A DNA stretch of 64,000 bases from Singulisphaera acidiphila DSM 18658 (lineage in GTDB: Bacteria; Planctomycetota; Planctomycetia; Isosphaerales; Isosphaeraceae), in the NCBI RefSeq assembly GCF_000242455.2, contig NC_019892.1, positions 2,542,001-2,606,000 of the forward strand, written 5' to 3'. The notes beneath the pieces were generated by a model. The model was given only the letters and a program-made list of their open reading frames with translations. It was not told where the DNA came from and did not search any database. Shown one piece after another: positions 26,970-36,104 of the stretch (the first letter of the stretch is position 1; each line of letters begins with the position of its first letter). The position numbers and the translations under genes are program-made.

Positions 26970-28043
26970 TCTGCTGACCTTTGCCTTCAGATGCTGACCT
27001 TCACGTTCCTCCGCCAAAGATCGAGACTTGCCCTCTACATCAAACAGCGGTCATATCTGTCGGGACGGTTGCCGATTCGCGACGCCCATGCCCGAGGCTG
27101 CCCAGATCCTGCCAGTCAGGGTTGACGGAGGTGTCAGGCCGACGAGGGGACGTCGGCCCTCTCGTCTTCGAGGGTTCAACAGCGGGCCGCCGAATTGGAA
27201 TCTCGCCTCATTGTAGATGACGCTTGGCGCACGCTGCTAGGCGCAGTCGAATGATCCGACTTCCCCGCAGCCCGTCGTCCCACAGGGAAAAGCAAGTGCA
27301 TCAACCGCCTCCGGAAATGCACCGGCGAGGTGGCCCTATCGGCACGGCGATTTCCAAGTCGTAGGGTGGAATTATCTACCGAAGCGCCGCGCCGCTCTCA
27401 TGCCCGCCGTCGATGCCGACGCCCGGCCAAGGCACACCCCAATGGCCGAATCGCTTCGAGCCCGTCGATCAATTCACCGCTTCGGAAGATGGCTGATTCC
27501 CATGCCGACCAGATACAAAAGCACAAGCAGATGCTTCGCAATCCCCTGAGAGGCGGAGCCGTGGATTCGCGAGACATCTCTCTCGTAGTGCCGAGATGAG
27601 AGGACAGATTGTCCTTCGAGCAGATCCAACCATTGGTTAGCCCGGACAACACGTGGTCCTGGCCACCCCTAACACTCAGGCTCGTTCTAAGCTCGAAGGC
27701 CTCCTGAAGGCCAACCGCTGTAAAGCCTACCCTACGAGGGCATGTTCAACGACTTGGCTGAGGCGCCACTCAGGTTCTAAGTGGCCAGTGCTCATCGGGC
27801 CGGAGCGTACTTTTTTCTGGGAGTAGAAGAAGGGACGCGTAACCCATTGAATCGTGAGGGGTCGGCGAATTGGGCTTATCAGCCCACCCGTGACGGATTC
27901 TCGCCGCAGGAGATCACCGTGACGTTCGTTGCGTCTTGCCCCTTTGCTTTCCATGGAGGGGATGCCCCGTCCCGTCTTTGGTAAAATCACGATGGTCGGG
28001 CTTACCCTCAGGGATCGATCGTCGGATCGAACGGCCGTGGCCC
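26970..28043. other. 1.07-kb intergenic region, no gene supported
   Basis: Several small frames exist on both strands (for example 27398-27652 minus), but none shows a recognisable domain, start signal or similarity I can name. The last part holds the promoter region of the DevCAB-like operon. Degenerate remnants of mobile DNA are possible but not demonstrable. Confidence 0.35.
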
Positions 28044-29168
28044 ATGCCTTATTCACTGATCATCCTCTGGCGCGAGCGTCGCCGTTTTTTGCCGGCGATT
28101 CTGGCGGTTGCCTTCAGCGACCTGCTGATCACCGTCCAGGTGGGCCTGCTGCTCGGCGCCTTGGCGGTGCTGACATTACCGATCGACCACAGCCGCGCTG
28201 AGGTCTGGGCCGCCTCGCGCGGGGTGCTCAGCCTGGAGCTCGGCTACCCCATCCCGGAGTCGTGGCGTGCGCGACTGGCCAGCATGAGCGAGGTGGTGGA
28301 GACCGAGCCCTACCTGTACGGGTTCAGCTACTGGAGGAAGCCCGGGGGCGGGTCGGAGGTCTGCTGCGTCATCGGGTCGCGCCTACAGGACGGAGCGCTT
28401 GGTGCGGTGAGCGATCTGACGCCCCGGATGCGCACGTTGTTGACTGAGCCTGGGGCCGTCGTCATCGACGAGTCGGAACGGGAGCGGCTGGGCGTCCAGA
28501 GGGTGGGCGACACAGCCGAGGTGGCGGGGAGCCGGGTCCGAGTCGTCGGCCTGGTACGCGGGCTCAAGAGCGTTGGTCCGCCCTTTGTCTTCTGCTCGTT
28601 GCGGACGGCCTATCTGCTCCAGCCTTTGTTCCACGACTATCCCCGGCACACGATGTACCTGCTGGCCCGCTGCCGTGACCCCAAAGACGCCGCCGCCGTG
28701 GCCCGTCGACTGGGCCGGCGCTCGGACCTTTCCGCCTTTACTCGTGAGGAGTTCTCAGAGCGAACGCGTAAGTACTGGGCCACAAGCACCAAGGCCGGCA
28801 TCGGCATGGGCTTCACCGCTCTCTTGAGCCTGCTCGTCGGTCTGGCGATTACGAGCCAGACCCTGTACGCAGCCACGGTGGCGTCGCTCCGCGAGTATGC
28901 CGTCCTGCGCGCCCTGGGCATCCCCCGGCGTAAAATGGCGGGGCTGGTCATGGCGCAGTCGCTCTGGGTTGGCCTCGGAGGTATCGGCCTGGCCTTGCCG
29001 ATGATCTACGCGCTCGCGGCCAGTGGTGAGGGAAGTGGGGCCGTTGTGCTCCTCCCTCCTTGGCTGCTCGGCCTGGGCACGGGCTTGACTTTGGCGATGG
29101 CCCTCCTCTCCGGACTGGCGGCCCTGCGCTCGCTGCGCCTGGTCGAGCCGATCACCCTGTTACGCTGA
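28044..29168 (+). CDS. DevC-like ABC exporter permease (FtsX/MacB type)
   Basis: A 374-residue membrane protein with one N-terminal membrane helix (residues 15-45), a periplasmic domain of about 220 residues and three C-terminal helices carrying the FtsX core (REYAVLRALGIPRRKMAGLV). The segment YLYGFSYWRKPGGG matches the conserved part of cyanobacterial DevC proteins as I recall them. The start is ATG 28044; the open frame from 27936 adds an uncharged unrelated stretch. It is the first gene of permease, ATPase, membrane fusion protein, which in cyanobacteria form the DevBCA exporter for glycolipids with the outer membrane protein TolC. No outer membrane protein gene is present here. Confidence 0.82.
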   Translation: MPYSLIILWRERRRFLPAILAVAFSDLLITVQVGLLLGALAVLTLPIDHSRAEVWAASRGVLSLELGYPIPESWRARLASMSEVVETEPYLYGFSYWRKPGGGSEVCCVIGSRLQDGALGAVSDLTPRMRTLLTEPGAVVIDESERERLGVQRVGDTAEVAGSRVRVVGLVRGLKSVGPPFVFCSLRTAYLLQPLFHDYPRHTMYLLARCRDPKDAAAVARRLGRRSDLSAFTREEFSERTRKYWATSTKAGIGMGFTALLSLLVGLAITSQTLYAATVASLREYAVLRALGIPRRKMAGLVMAQSLWVGLGGIGLALPMIYALAASGEGSGAVVLLPPWLLGLGTGLTLAMALLSGLAALRSLRLVEPITLLR

Positions 29169-29178
29169 GGTTTACCCA

Positions 29179-29904
29179 ATGTCCAGCGTTGCGCCGGCCC
29201 TGGCTGCCCAGAACCTTCACCGCGCTTTTGGCTCCGGCGACGAAGCCGTGCAGGTGCTGCGCGACGTCTCCATCGAACTGTATGAGGGCCAGGTGCTCTT
29301 GCTTATGGGCCCATCCGGCAGTGGCAAGTCTACGTTGTTGGCGGTGCTCTCCGGTCTGTTGCGGCCCGACCAGGGTCAAGTGCGGGTCCTGGGAAAAGAC
29401 CTCTGGCGGATGCGCGAAGCGGAGCGTGAGCGGTTCCGGCTGAGCCACTTCGGCTTTGTCTTTCAAGGCTTCAACCTGTTCCCGTCGCTGACGGCTAGCG
29501 AGCAGTTGGAGATGGTCGTCCGTTGGGGCGAGGGGGCGTCCCGTGGTGAAGCCCGGCGCCGGGTGGGTGAGATCCTCGAACGACTCGGGTTGGGCCGCAG
29601 AGCTCACCTCCGCGCCGATCGACTCTCCGGCGGTGAGAAGCAGCGCGTGGCCGTCGGACGCGCCTTGCTCAAACATCCCCGGTTCTGCTTCGCCGACGAG
29701 CCGACGGGCTCGCTCGACTGGGGCCACGGCGAGCAGATCATCCGGCTCTTGCAGTCGGCCGCCCGAGATCGCGGCGCGGTCTTATTTATGGTCGGCCACG
29801 ACCCCCGCCTGGTGCCTTACGCCGACCGCGTTTTGCACCTTGTCGACGGGCAACTGGCCGATGAAACCACACCCGCACCGACACCCAGCGAGGTCCCCTC
29901 GTGA
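29179..29904 (+). CDS. DevA-like ABC exporter ATPase (LolD/MacB subfamily)
   Basis: A 241-residue ATPase with Walker A GPSGSGKST (44-52), Q-loop FVFQGFNLFPSLTA, signature LSGGEKQRVAVGRAL, Walker B FCFADEPT and switch histidine VGHDPR. These are the features of the LolD/MacB/DevA group that works with FtsX-type permeases. It starts 10 nt after the permease and ends in a GTGA overlap with the membrane fusion gene, so the three subunits are coupled in translation. Confidence 0.92.
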   Translation: MSSVAPALAAQNLHRAFGSGDEAVQVLRDVSIELYEGQVLLLMGPSGSGKSTLLAVLSGLLRPDQGQVRVLGKDLWRMREAERERFRLSHFGFVFQGFNLFPSLTASEQLEMVVRWGEGASRGEARRRVGEILERLGLGRRAHLRADRLSGGEKQRVAVGRALLKHPRFCFADEPTGSLDWGHGEQIIRLLQSAARDRGAVLFMVGHDPRLVPYADRVLHLVDGQLADETTPAPTPSEVPS

Positions 29905-30965
29905 GATGTGTCCCCCTAGCTCGCGGTCCGCTCTGGCTCATCGTGCTCTTCACAGCGGGCATCGTCCTGATCGCCGGGAGTCTCGTCGTGCGACGTCCGG
30001 CCACCGCACACTCCGCTCCATCGGCCAACTCCGCAATCTCTACGGAAGCGGTCGTTTGTTTCGGCACCGTGGACCTTGAGCACGGTGTGACGTCGCTGTC
30101 ACCGCTCCAGCCGGGCCGCGTCGCCGAAATTCTGGTCCGCGAGAACCAGGCGGTGCCGGCAGGAACGGAACTGCTTCGCCTGGATGACGGGACGGCCCGG
30201 AGCCGGCTGCTCGAAGCGGAGGCGGCCTTGAAGTTGAGTCGGCTCCGGCTGGACCAGGCGCGGAAACTGCCCGATCAACAGCGCGATCGGATCGCCCAAC
30301 AGCAGTCCCTGGTCGACGCGGCGGGTGCCCGGCTTGCCGCTGCCCGTCAAATCCTGGTCCAGAGACAGAAGTCGGGGCAGCCCCCGATGATCCATGTGGT
30401 GGAGGTGGCCGCGAGTGAGGTTCACGTCCGCGAACTGGAGGCCCTGGAACGGTCGGAAGCGTTGCGCCTGGCGGAAATGAAGGCCCGGGAGGTCGACCCC
30501 GAGATCCGGCAGGCGGAGTACGACAAGGCCGTGGCCGAGGCGCGGCATGAGCAAGCTCGGCTTGCCCTGGAGGAGTGCTGCGTGAAGGCGCCTCGACCTG
30601 GCACTGTGCTGCGTATTCTCGTCGGCCCGGGCGACGTGCTGGGGGCCGAGCGCGGCCAGCCCGTGTTGCTTTTCGCCGCCGACGGTCCGCAAGTGATTCG
30701 CGCAACAGTGGAACAGGAGTTCGCACCTCGCGTGCGGGAAGGGAATGAGGTCCTGATCCAGGATGAGGCAGACTCCACCTTTTCTTACCACGGTCATGTT
30801 GAGCAAGTCGCGTCCTGGTACAGTCAGCGGCGCCCGGTGCTCCACGACCCGTCCCAACTGAGTGACGTTCGCACCCTGGAATGCGTCATCGTCCTGGAGC
30901 CGGGGCAGCCGCGACTGCGACTCGGGCAGTCTGTCCGAGTGAGCATCGGGACCGTGCCGCCATGA
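29901..30965 (+). CDS. DevB-like membrane fusion protein (HlyD family)
   Basis: A 354-residue periplasmic adaptor. One N-terminal membrane helix (about 10-28) is followed by a split lipoyl domain (SPLQPGRVAEILVRENQAV and CCVKAPRPGTVLRILVGPGD), a long coiled-coil hairpin of about 130 residues and a beta-barrel region. The start is GTG, overlapping the stop of the ATPase gene by 4 nt. With the permease and ATPase upstream it would form a tripartite efflux pump, probably joining an outer membrane channel encoded elsewhere. The cargo could be a lipid-like compound; a link to the PKS-NRPS product 5 kb away is a guess. Confidence 0.88.
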   Translation: MRCVPLARGPLWLIVLFTAGIVLIAGSLVVRRPATAHSAPSANSAISTEAVVCFGTVDLEHGVTSLSPLQPGRVAEILVRENQAVPAGTELLRLDDGTARSRLLEAEAALKLSRLRLDQARKLPDQQRDRIAQQQSLVDAAGARLAAARQILVQRQKSGQPPMIHVVEVAASEVHVRELEALERSEALRLAEMKAREVDPEIRQAEYDKAVAEARHEQARLALEECCVKAPRPGTVLRILVGPGDVLGAERGQPVLLFAADGPQVIRATVEQEFAPRVREGNEVLIQDEADSTFSYHGHVEQVASWYSQRRPVLHDPSQLSDVRTLECVIVLEPGQPRLRLGQSVRVSIGTVPP

Positions 30966-31250
30966 GCGGGCTCAAAGACCTTCCAGGGAGCGGGTCGTCT
31001 GTCGTTTTCGAAGTCCGGCTGGACCCGAGTCCGGAAGGGGGACACCTTCCCCGGCTGTGGGCTTCAAATGCGGCTACTGTCAATACAGACAGAACAGCTA
31101 CGCATGCAAATGCGATTAATTTTTTGTAGTCACCGCTTAGTTTTTTGCTGCGAATAATTAAAAAATGTCAGGCCGTGTTTCGAGAATTCCCTCACGTTTT
31201 TGTGACAATTTGAATAGAGAAGCCACAATAGACTGATCACGAGGACGAAT

Positions 31251-32573
31251 TCATGCATCAAGGCACGTGCCGCGTGCGAGTTGCGAACATGAGGCTGATG
31301 CTGGGGTAAGTGCCGCGGATCGGAGGGTGATCGCCCAGAACAGGAGCGCGAGTGTACTGTAGGAGGCTCCCAGCAGACAAACTCCGGTCCAGCCGCTCGA
31401 GGCAAAAGCGAGGGTCGACGTGAGTGAACCAAGGCCACTGCCGAGCGAATAGAAGACCATGTAGCCGGCGACGAGTCGGCTGCGCGCCTCAGGACGCACG
31501 GTGAAGATCAGGCTCTGGTTGGTGACGTGTACCGCCTGGATCGCAAGGTCCAGGAGGATGACGCCGACGATCAATGCGGCGAGGGACTGCTGTGTGAACC
31601 CGATCGGTATCCATGAGACTAGCAAGAGGCTCAAGCCGAGGCCGGTGGTCCAATGCGCCCAGCCACGATCGACGAGCCCGCCCGTTCGGCCTGCTGCGAG
31701 CGCTCCCGCCACCCCCGCGAGTCCGAACATCCCGATCGCGGTCTGCGACATGGAAAGCGGCGGTGCGCTGAGCACGAGCACCAGGGACGTCCAGAAGACG
31801 CTGAACGACGCAAAAATCAACAGCGCGATTCCGGCTCGGATTCGCAGGATCGGCTCCTCCACGAACAGCGCGAACACCGAACGCAGCAATTGCGGATAGG
31901 ACGGTCGCGAACCTGCGGGCTGATGGTCCGGCAGGATTCGGAACAAGACCACGGCCATGAGGAACGTGACGACCGCGGAGGTAAGATAGACCGAGCGCCA
32001 GCCGGCGAGATCCGCCAGAAGGCCAGCCACGACACGGGCTAGCAGAATGCCGAGCACGACGCCGCTTGTGACGGTACCGACCACTTGCCCACGCTCAGTG
32101 GGAGCGGCCAAACTCGCCGCGAACGCCACAAGCGTCTGCACCACGACGGCGAGAAGTCCGACCGTCACCATGCTCACCAACAGCACACCGATCGTAGGAG
32201 CAAAGGCCACGATGATGAGCGCCAACGCGGACAACAGCAACTGACTGACGATGAGCCGACGGCGATCCAGGAGGTCCCCCAGCGGGACCAGCAAGAGTAG
32301 TCCCAACGCATACCCGGTTTGCGTGGCGGCCACGACGAGACCTACTGAGGCATGGCTGATCCGGAATTCATTCGCAACGGCATCGAGCAACGGGTGTGCG
32401 AAGTACACGTTGGCAACACTCAGACCGGCGGCGATCGCGAAAAGAATGACGACCGAGCGCGACAGCGCGGGAGGGGGAGCCGATTCGGCCACGATCAACT
32501 CCCTCCGCAATGGCTCAACTCTTGATTCGCTAATCCCGCCGGTGCTCGACTTCGACCTGTTCTCGACGGACAT
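31251..32573 (-). CDS. MFS transporter, drug/metabolite exporter type
   Basis: A 440-residue major facilitator protein with 12 predicted membrane helices. GDLLDRRRLIVSQ in the loop after helix 2 is the usual GxLxDRxGRR motif A, and the first helix VILFAIAAGLSVANVYFAHPLLDAVA resembles the YgaY/NepI exporters. A perfect AAGGAGG stands 7 nt before the ATG. It is divergent from an HxlR regulator, with an inverted repeat and a TTGCAT-N16-CATAAT promoter between them. Regulation by the HxlR protein in response to a toxic compound is likely. Confidence 0.88.
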   Translation of the reverse strand: MSVENRSKSSTGGISESRVEPLRRELIVAESAPPPALSRSVVILFAIAAGLSVANVYFAHPLLDAVANEFRISHASVGLVVAATQTGYALGLLLLVPLGDLLDRRRLIVSQLLLSALALIIVAFAPTIGVLLVSMVTVGLLAVVVQTLVAFAASLAAPTERGQVVGTVTSGVVLGILLARVVAGLLADLAGWRSVYLTSAVVTFLMAVVLFRILPDHQPAGSRPSYPQLLRSVFALFVEEPILRIRAGIALLIFASFSVFWTSLVLVLSAPPLSMSQTAIGMFGLAGVAGALAAGRTGGLVDRGWAHWTTGLGLSLLLVSWIPIGFTQQSLAALIVGVILLDLAIQAVHVTNQSLIFTVRPEARSRLVAGYMVFYSLGSGLGSLTSTLAFASSGWTGVCLLGASYSTLALLFWAITLRSAALTPASASCSQLARGTCLDA

Positions 32574-32605
32574 CGTCAGCCTCCTTCAGACAGACCATGT
32601 GGTTG

Positions 32606-32631
32606 CATAACGAAACCGATTGCATTATGCC
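32606..32631. promoter_or_regulatory. Inverted repeat GCATAA-N14-TTATGC, putative HxlR operator
   Basis: The arms flank and overlap the predicted -10 box of the MFS gene. A further TTGCAT copy on the minus strand forms the -35 box. Confidence 0.45.
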
Positions 32632-32652
32632 GAACTTGGTTTTATCATGCAA
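32625..32652 (-). promoter_or_regulatory. Predicted promoter of the MFS gene
   Basis: Minus strand TTGCAT (32652-32647), 16-nt spacer, CATAAT (32630-32625). The leader to the ATG at 32573 would be about 45 nt. Confidence 0.5.
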
Positions 32653-32801
32653 CTGGAGTTGCCGGATTGACGAGTTTCGAGGACAGCGGATGACCGATCG
32701 GCTGTTGTTGGGTCGTCGAGGGAGGTGGGTATTTGCGAGGGTGTTCGGCTGGTGGCTTGTTTGTCGAGGATGATCGGCACTGCCGGCGCCTGGAGGGAGA
32801 C

Positions 32802-33257
32802 ATGGTCAAGCGAACGAGTCTTGAAGGAGCGGAGTGTCCCGTTGCGAGGTCTTTGGACGCGATCGGGGATTGGTGGTCGCTTCTGATCATACGCGACGCA
32901 TTCGATGGCATGCGCCGGTTCGGTGAATTTCAGAAGAGTTTGGGCGTGGCCAAGAACATCCTGGCGGCCCGGCTGCGGACCTTGGTGGCCCAGGGTATTC
33001 TGGAACTCGCGCCGGCATCCGATGGGAGCGCGTACCAGGAGTATCATCTGACGTCGAAAGGGCGTGGCCTTTTCTATGTCGTCGTCGGTTTGAGGCAGTG
33101 GGGTGAGGACACGTTCTACGAACGTGGTGAGGCGCACTCGGTCTTGCTCGATCGTGAGGGGGGGAGGCCGGTTCGCAGGCTGGAGCTTCGATCAGAGGAT
33201 GGGCGACTCTTGGGGCCTGAAGATGCGGTCGTGAAGAAGGTTCCCGAATCGACTTGA
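32802..33257 (+). CDS. HxlR family winged-helix regulator
   Basis: A 151-residue regulator with the HxlR pattern: CPVARSLDAIGDWWSLLIIRDAF, then RFGEFQKSLG, KNILAARLRTLV and YHLTSKG, in the usual order. Cys11 matches the redox- or ligand-sensing cysteine common at this position. ATG 32802 is chosen for its GGAGGGA ribosome site and because the family starts there; the frame extends 23 codons upstream. The ~40-residue C-terminal tail beyond the winged helix is longer than usual. It is divergent from the MFS exporter, its probable target. Confidence 0.9.
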   Translation: MVKRTSLEGAECPVARSLDAIGDWWSLLIIRDAFDGMRRFGEFQKSLGVAKNILAARLRTLVAQGILELAPASDGSAYQEYHLTSKGRGLFYVVVGLRQWGEDTFYERGEAHSVLLDREGGRPVRRLELRSEDGRLLGPEDAVVKKVPEST

Positions 33258-33418
33258 TCGGTGCGCCGCCGCCTGAAGATGAGCGAATGCAAACTCTTGA
33301 GTGCTTGGAGTTGCGAAGGGTAAGCGGTTACTGATCCGGAGCTTGAATGATTCCCAAGATCCGGCTCAGGCAGGGGGGGCGCAATTCCCTCCCTGCCTGC
33401 GAGAGTTCGCACTCGTTC

Positions 33419-34708
33419 TCAAGGCAATTGGGGAAGCCAACGCGGGTGATCTGCTCCGCGATCATCGATTCCTCGCGTGATTTGACGCGGGTTCTTGCCA
33501 TCGGCATCCATCACCCAGATTGCGGGTGATTCGCCTGTGATCGTTCGGCAAAAAACGATTTGTTTGCCGTCGGACGATTCGCTGACGCGGAAGTCCCATG
33601 CCGGCGGATTGTTGTGTGTCAGCGCGGTGATACGACCGTCGCGCGGATCAAGCCGGCAGATTTCGGTACCGCCGCGTGCGAGTTCGGGTTTGTAGTCGCG
33701 GTTGAAATGGTCCACATCGGGGCGCTGCGGTTGGAATTCCCAGGCGACTTTTGAGCCGGGGAGACGGCGGGGAAAGAGGATGCTGCCGTCACGGGTCCAG
33801 ACCGGGACATTGGATCCGCCTCCTCGCGTTTGCGGGTTGCCGTAGGTCGCCGCGAACCACATCGCTTGTCCGCTCGTGAGCACTCGGTGTTCGCTGCCAT
33901 CGGCGCGACCGAGGCAGACGTCGGCCCAATCGTGCCCGGGGTCGTCGCCGTCGATGCAGTCGACGTAGAGGATCCAGCGGCCGTCCGGCGACCAACTGGT
34001 GCCGAAATAGAGGTGCCCGGGCTGCGCTGCGACCTTGACACGCTTCGAACCGTCGATGTCGCTGGTCCAGACCTGATATCCTTGCGGACTGGCCAGATGG
34101 AAGGCCACCCGCTGGCGGTCGGGGCTGAGGCTCAGTCCGTACGGGAGGCCCTCGCCCGCCTTGGTAAACTCGCGTGCATCGGTCCCGTCGAGACGGACGC
34201 TGTAGATCTGGCCGACCTGCTTTCGCACCACCTGCACCAAGATCCGGTCGTCTCCCAGCAACAAGGCCGGAGTGATGAAGGGGGCCAGCCGCTCTTTCGT
34301 GCAGACCTCTTCCAATGATCCGCTCTCAAGATCGTGCACCCACAGGTGAGTTGGCGTTTGCGTGTAGTATTCTTCAAACGACCGACCCGGGCCGTCGCGT
34401 CGCGGTTCCATGCTCAGAAAGAGAACGCGATGCCCGTCGGGGAACATTGGACCGGGTTGCCAGGTCGCTTGGCCGGGCTTTTCGAAGTTGAAGTATTGGA
34501 GACCCGATCCATCCGCATTCACCAGCGCCGTTTTCCCTTGTGAGGTGAAAAAGAAGCGTGCATGCGTTGCGAATTTTTGATCCTCGGCGCTAGCACGAGG
34601 GCCGCTGACGAATCCCAGGAAAATCGGCAAGAGGCACGCTACGGCGAGACTTCCCCGGCGGTCGGGGGCCGGCAATGTCAAAGCTTTGTGGCACGATGGT
34701 TCACACAT
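33419..34708 (-). CDS. Secreted PD40/TolB-like beta-propeller protein
   Basis: A 429-residue protein with a signal peptide (CHKALTLP, then VACLLPIFLGFVSG, cleavage near ASA-ED). At least five PD40 repeats follow, seen as SPDRQRVAFHLA, TSWSPDGRWILYVD, VWTRDGSILF, SESSDGKQIVFC and similar, as in TolB N-terminal propellers. There is no attached peptidase domain. ATG 34708 is chosen because the signal peptide begins there; the frame runs a further 67 codons upstream into the intergenic space. It is the last of three minus-strand genes for secreted proteins. It probably binds another secreted protein or a substrate. Confidence 0.8.
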   Translation of the reverse strand: MCEPSCHKALTLPAPDRRGSLAVACLLPIFLGFVSGPRASAEDQKFATHARFFFTSQGKTALVNADGSGLQYFNFEKPGQATWQPGPMFPDGHRVLFLSMEPRRDGPGRSFEEYYTQTPTHLWVHDLESGSLEEVCTKERLAPFITPALLLGDDRILVQVVRKQVGQIYSVRLDGTDAREFTKAGEGLPYGLSLSPDRQRVAFHLASPQGYQVWTSDIDGSKRVKVAAQPGHLYFGTSWSPDGRWILYVDCIDGDDPGHDWADVCLGRADGSEHRVLTSGQAMWFAATYGNPQTRGGGSNVPVWTRDGSILFPRRLPGSKVAWEFQPQRPDVDHFNRDYKPELARGGTEICRLDPRDGRITALTHNNPPAWDFRVSESSDGKQIVFCRTITGESPAIWVMDADGKNPRQITRGIDDRGADHPRWLPQLP

Positions 34709-34847
34709 GAGTTCGGTTCTCGAAACTTGGCGGGTGTGAGAAGCCGGTTTGGCTTTTGGAGGGTGGGTATGGCCCACCAGGTTTCGCTTCAGCAGCGACC
34801 GTTTCAGAGAGTTGTCGAGTAGGAGTGGACGTTGTTCTCGCGGTGAG

Positions 34848-36104
34848 TTAGTCGCCAAATCGGGATTCTCGCGGTGCCCGGTAGGCAATCTTGAGTTCGG
34901 GGGTCTCAAGACGTCGGTGCCCTTCGACTTTGGAGTCGAGCAAGCGGTCGAGCATGGCGCTGGTGATCTGGGTGCGCTCGACGGGGTAGGGGGCCTGTCC
35001 CGTCATGATCATGTCTTCAATCTGGGCCACGAGACAGGCCGAATAGGTGACGTTCGGCTTCGGTGAGAGGAAGAACTGGGTCGAGAGGATTTGCCCTCCT
35101 TGGAGCCGGGCGGCGAAGGTGTAATCTTCGAGCGCACCGTTGAGCATCAGCAGGGTGGTGCGAAGACCGTCGTTCCGCTCGATCAGGTAGGCGGACGGGG
35201 TCTTGACCAGGCCGGGCAGTTCTCCGTTGTTGGCCAGGTCCTGGGGGCGCGAGTCGAGTTGGGAATACCCTTGCAAGGAGTCGCTCCTCGAGAGTGCGGC
35301 TTCGAGGAGACGGCGGGACCATACTCCCTCCTCGCCAGCCTTCCAGACGGCGTCTCCCTCGAGCATTTGGACGGATTTGATGCCGGTTTCGCCCCCTTTG
35401 CGGCGTTCGACCATGCATTGCAACGCTTCGAGGGCGTGGTAGTCCATCGCGTCGGAGCCGCCGATGCCCACCATCAGGGCGTCCTCGATCACCGCATCAT
35501 AGGGGACTTCGACGGGGGGCAGGCGCCAGGTGACAGGCAATGACGATCCTGCAAGGAAGGCGAATTTCAGCCGTTTCGAGTCCGCGACCATCCTGGCGGC
35601 CTTCTCAGCGCTGTATGACAGGTGCTTGTCGTTGTAGATCGGAACCGCTCGGCCGTCTTTCTCGAAAACTTCGATCGCTTGCTGGAAGAACTCGTAGCGG
35701 GGGTAGAGGTTCTGTCCTTTCTGGTTGCGGGGGTAATTGCCGTGCTCACCGATGATCACCACTCCATCCACGGACAGCTTGTCTCCGCCACAGCGTAACG
35801 TTTCGGCGATGCTGGGATAGACCGTAAAGCCGTGTTCGGCAGCGCGCTTGGCACTGAGGTCTCCCTCGGGCCGCTGATCGACGTAGAGGGAGACCACGTC
35901 AAGGGGGGGATTGTGCCACTGGCCGTGGCGAGGGTAACCCACAAGAAAGCGGTCGCCCATGTGCTGGCTATGCGAGTGGTAGGTCCAGACCGTGCTGATG
36001 ATCGCGATTTTCTTGCGGGCCGGTGGTTCGGGTTCGCCCAAGGCGGAGTTGACCAGCAATGGAGCCGCGCCCGCTGTCGCCAGAAAGGTTCGTCGGGTGA
36101 GCAT
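34848..36104 (-). CDS. Tat-exported protein of unknown function, paralogue A
   Basis: A 418-residue protein with a twin-arginine signal (LTRRTFLATAGAAPLLVN). I do not recognise a named family. It is a tandem paralogue of the gene at 36105-37394: both share DVVSLYV, VDGV with GEHG, LYPRYE with FQQ, NDKHLS, LAGSSLPVTWR and VERR with GGETG, spread over the whole length. The conserved Asp, Glu, His, Lys and Arg suggest an enzyme, possibly acting on a sugar, in view of the divergent Gfo/Idh/MocA oxidoreductase gene. The ATG directly follows the stop of the upstream paralogue (TGA-ATG), so the two are coupled. Confidence 0.8.
   Translation of the reverse strand: MLTRRTFLATAGAAPLLVNSALGEPEPPARKKIAIISTVWTYHSHSQHMGDRFLVGYPRHGQWHNPPLDVVSLYVDQRPEGDLSAKRAAEHGFTVYPSIAETLRCGGDKLSVDGVVIIGEHGNYPRNQKGQNLYPRYEFFQQAIEVFEKDGRAVPIYNDKHLSYSAEKAARMVADSKRLKFAFLAGSSLPVTWRLPPVEVPYDAVIEDALMVGIGGSDAMDYHALEALQCMVERRKGGETGIKSVQMLEGDAVWKAGEEGVWSRRLLEAALSRSDSLQGYSQLDSRPQDLANNGELPGLVKTPSAYLIERNDGLRTTLLMLNGALEDYTFAARLQGGQILSTQFFLSPKPNVTYSACLVAQIEDMIMTGQAPYPVERTQITSAMLDRLLDSKVEGHRRLETPELKIAYRAPRESRFGD

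Noticed and set aside
27330..27652. Small frames on both strands, possible mobile-element scar
   Set aside because: No transposase motif, terminal repeat or target duplication could be seen.
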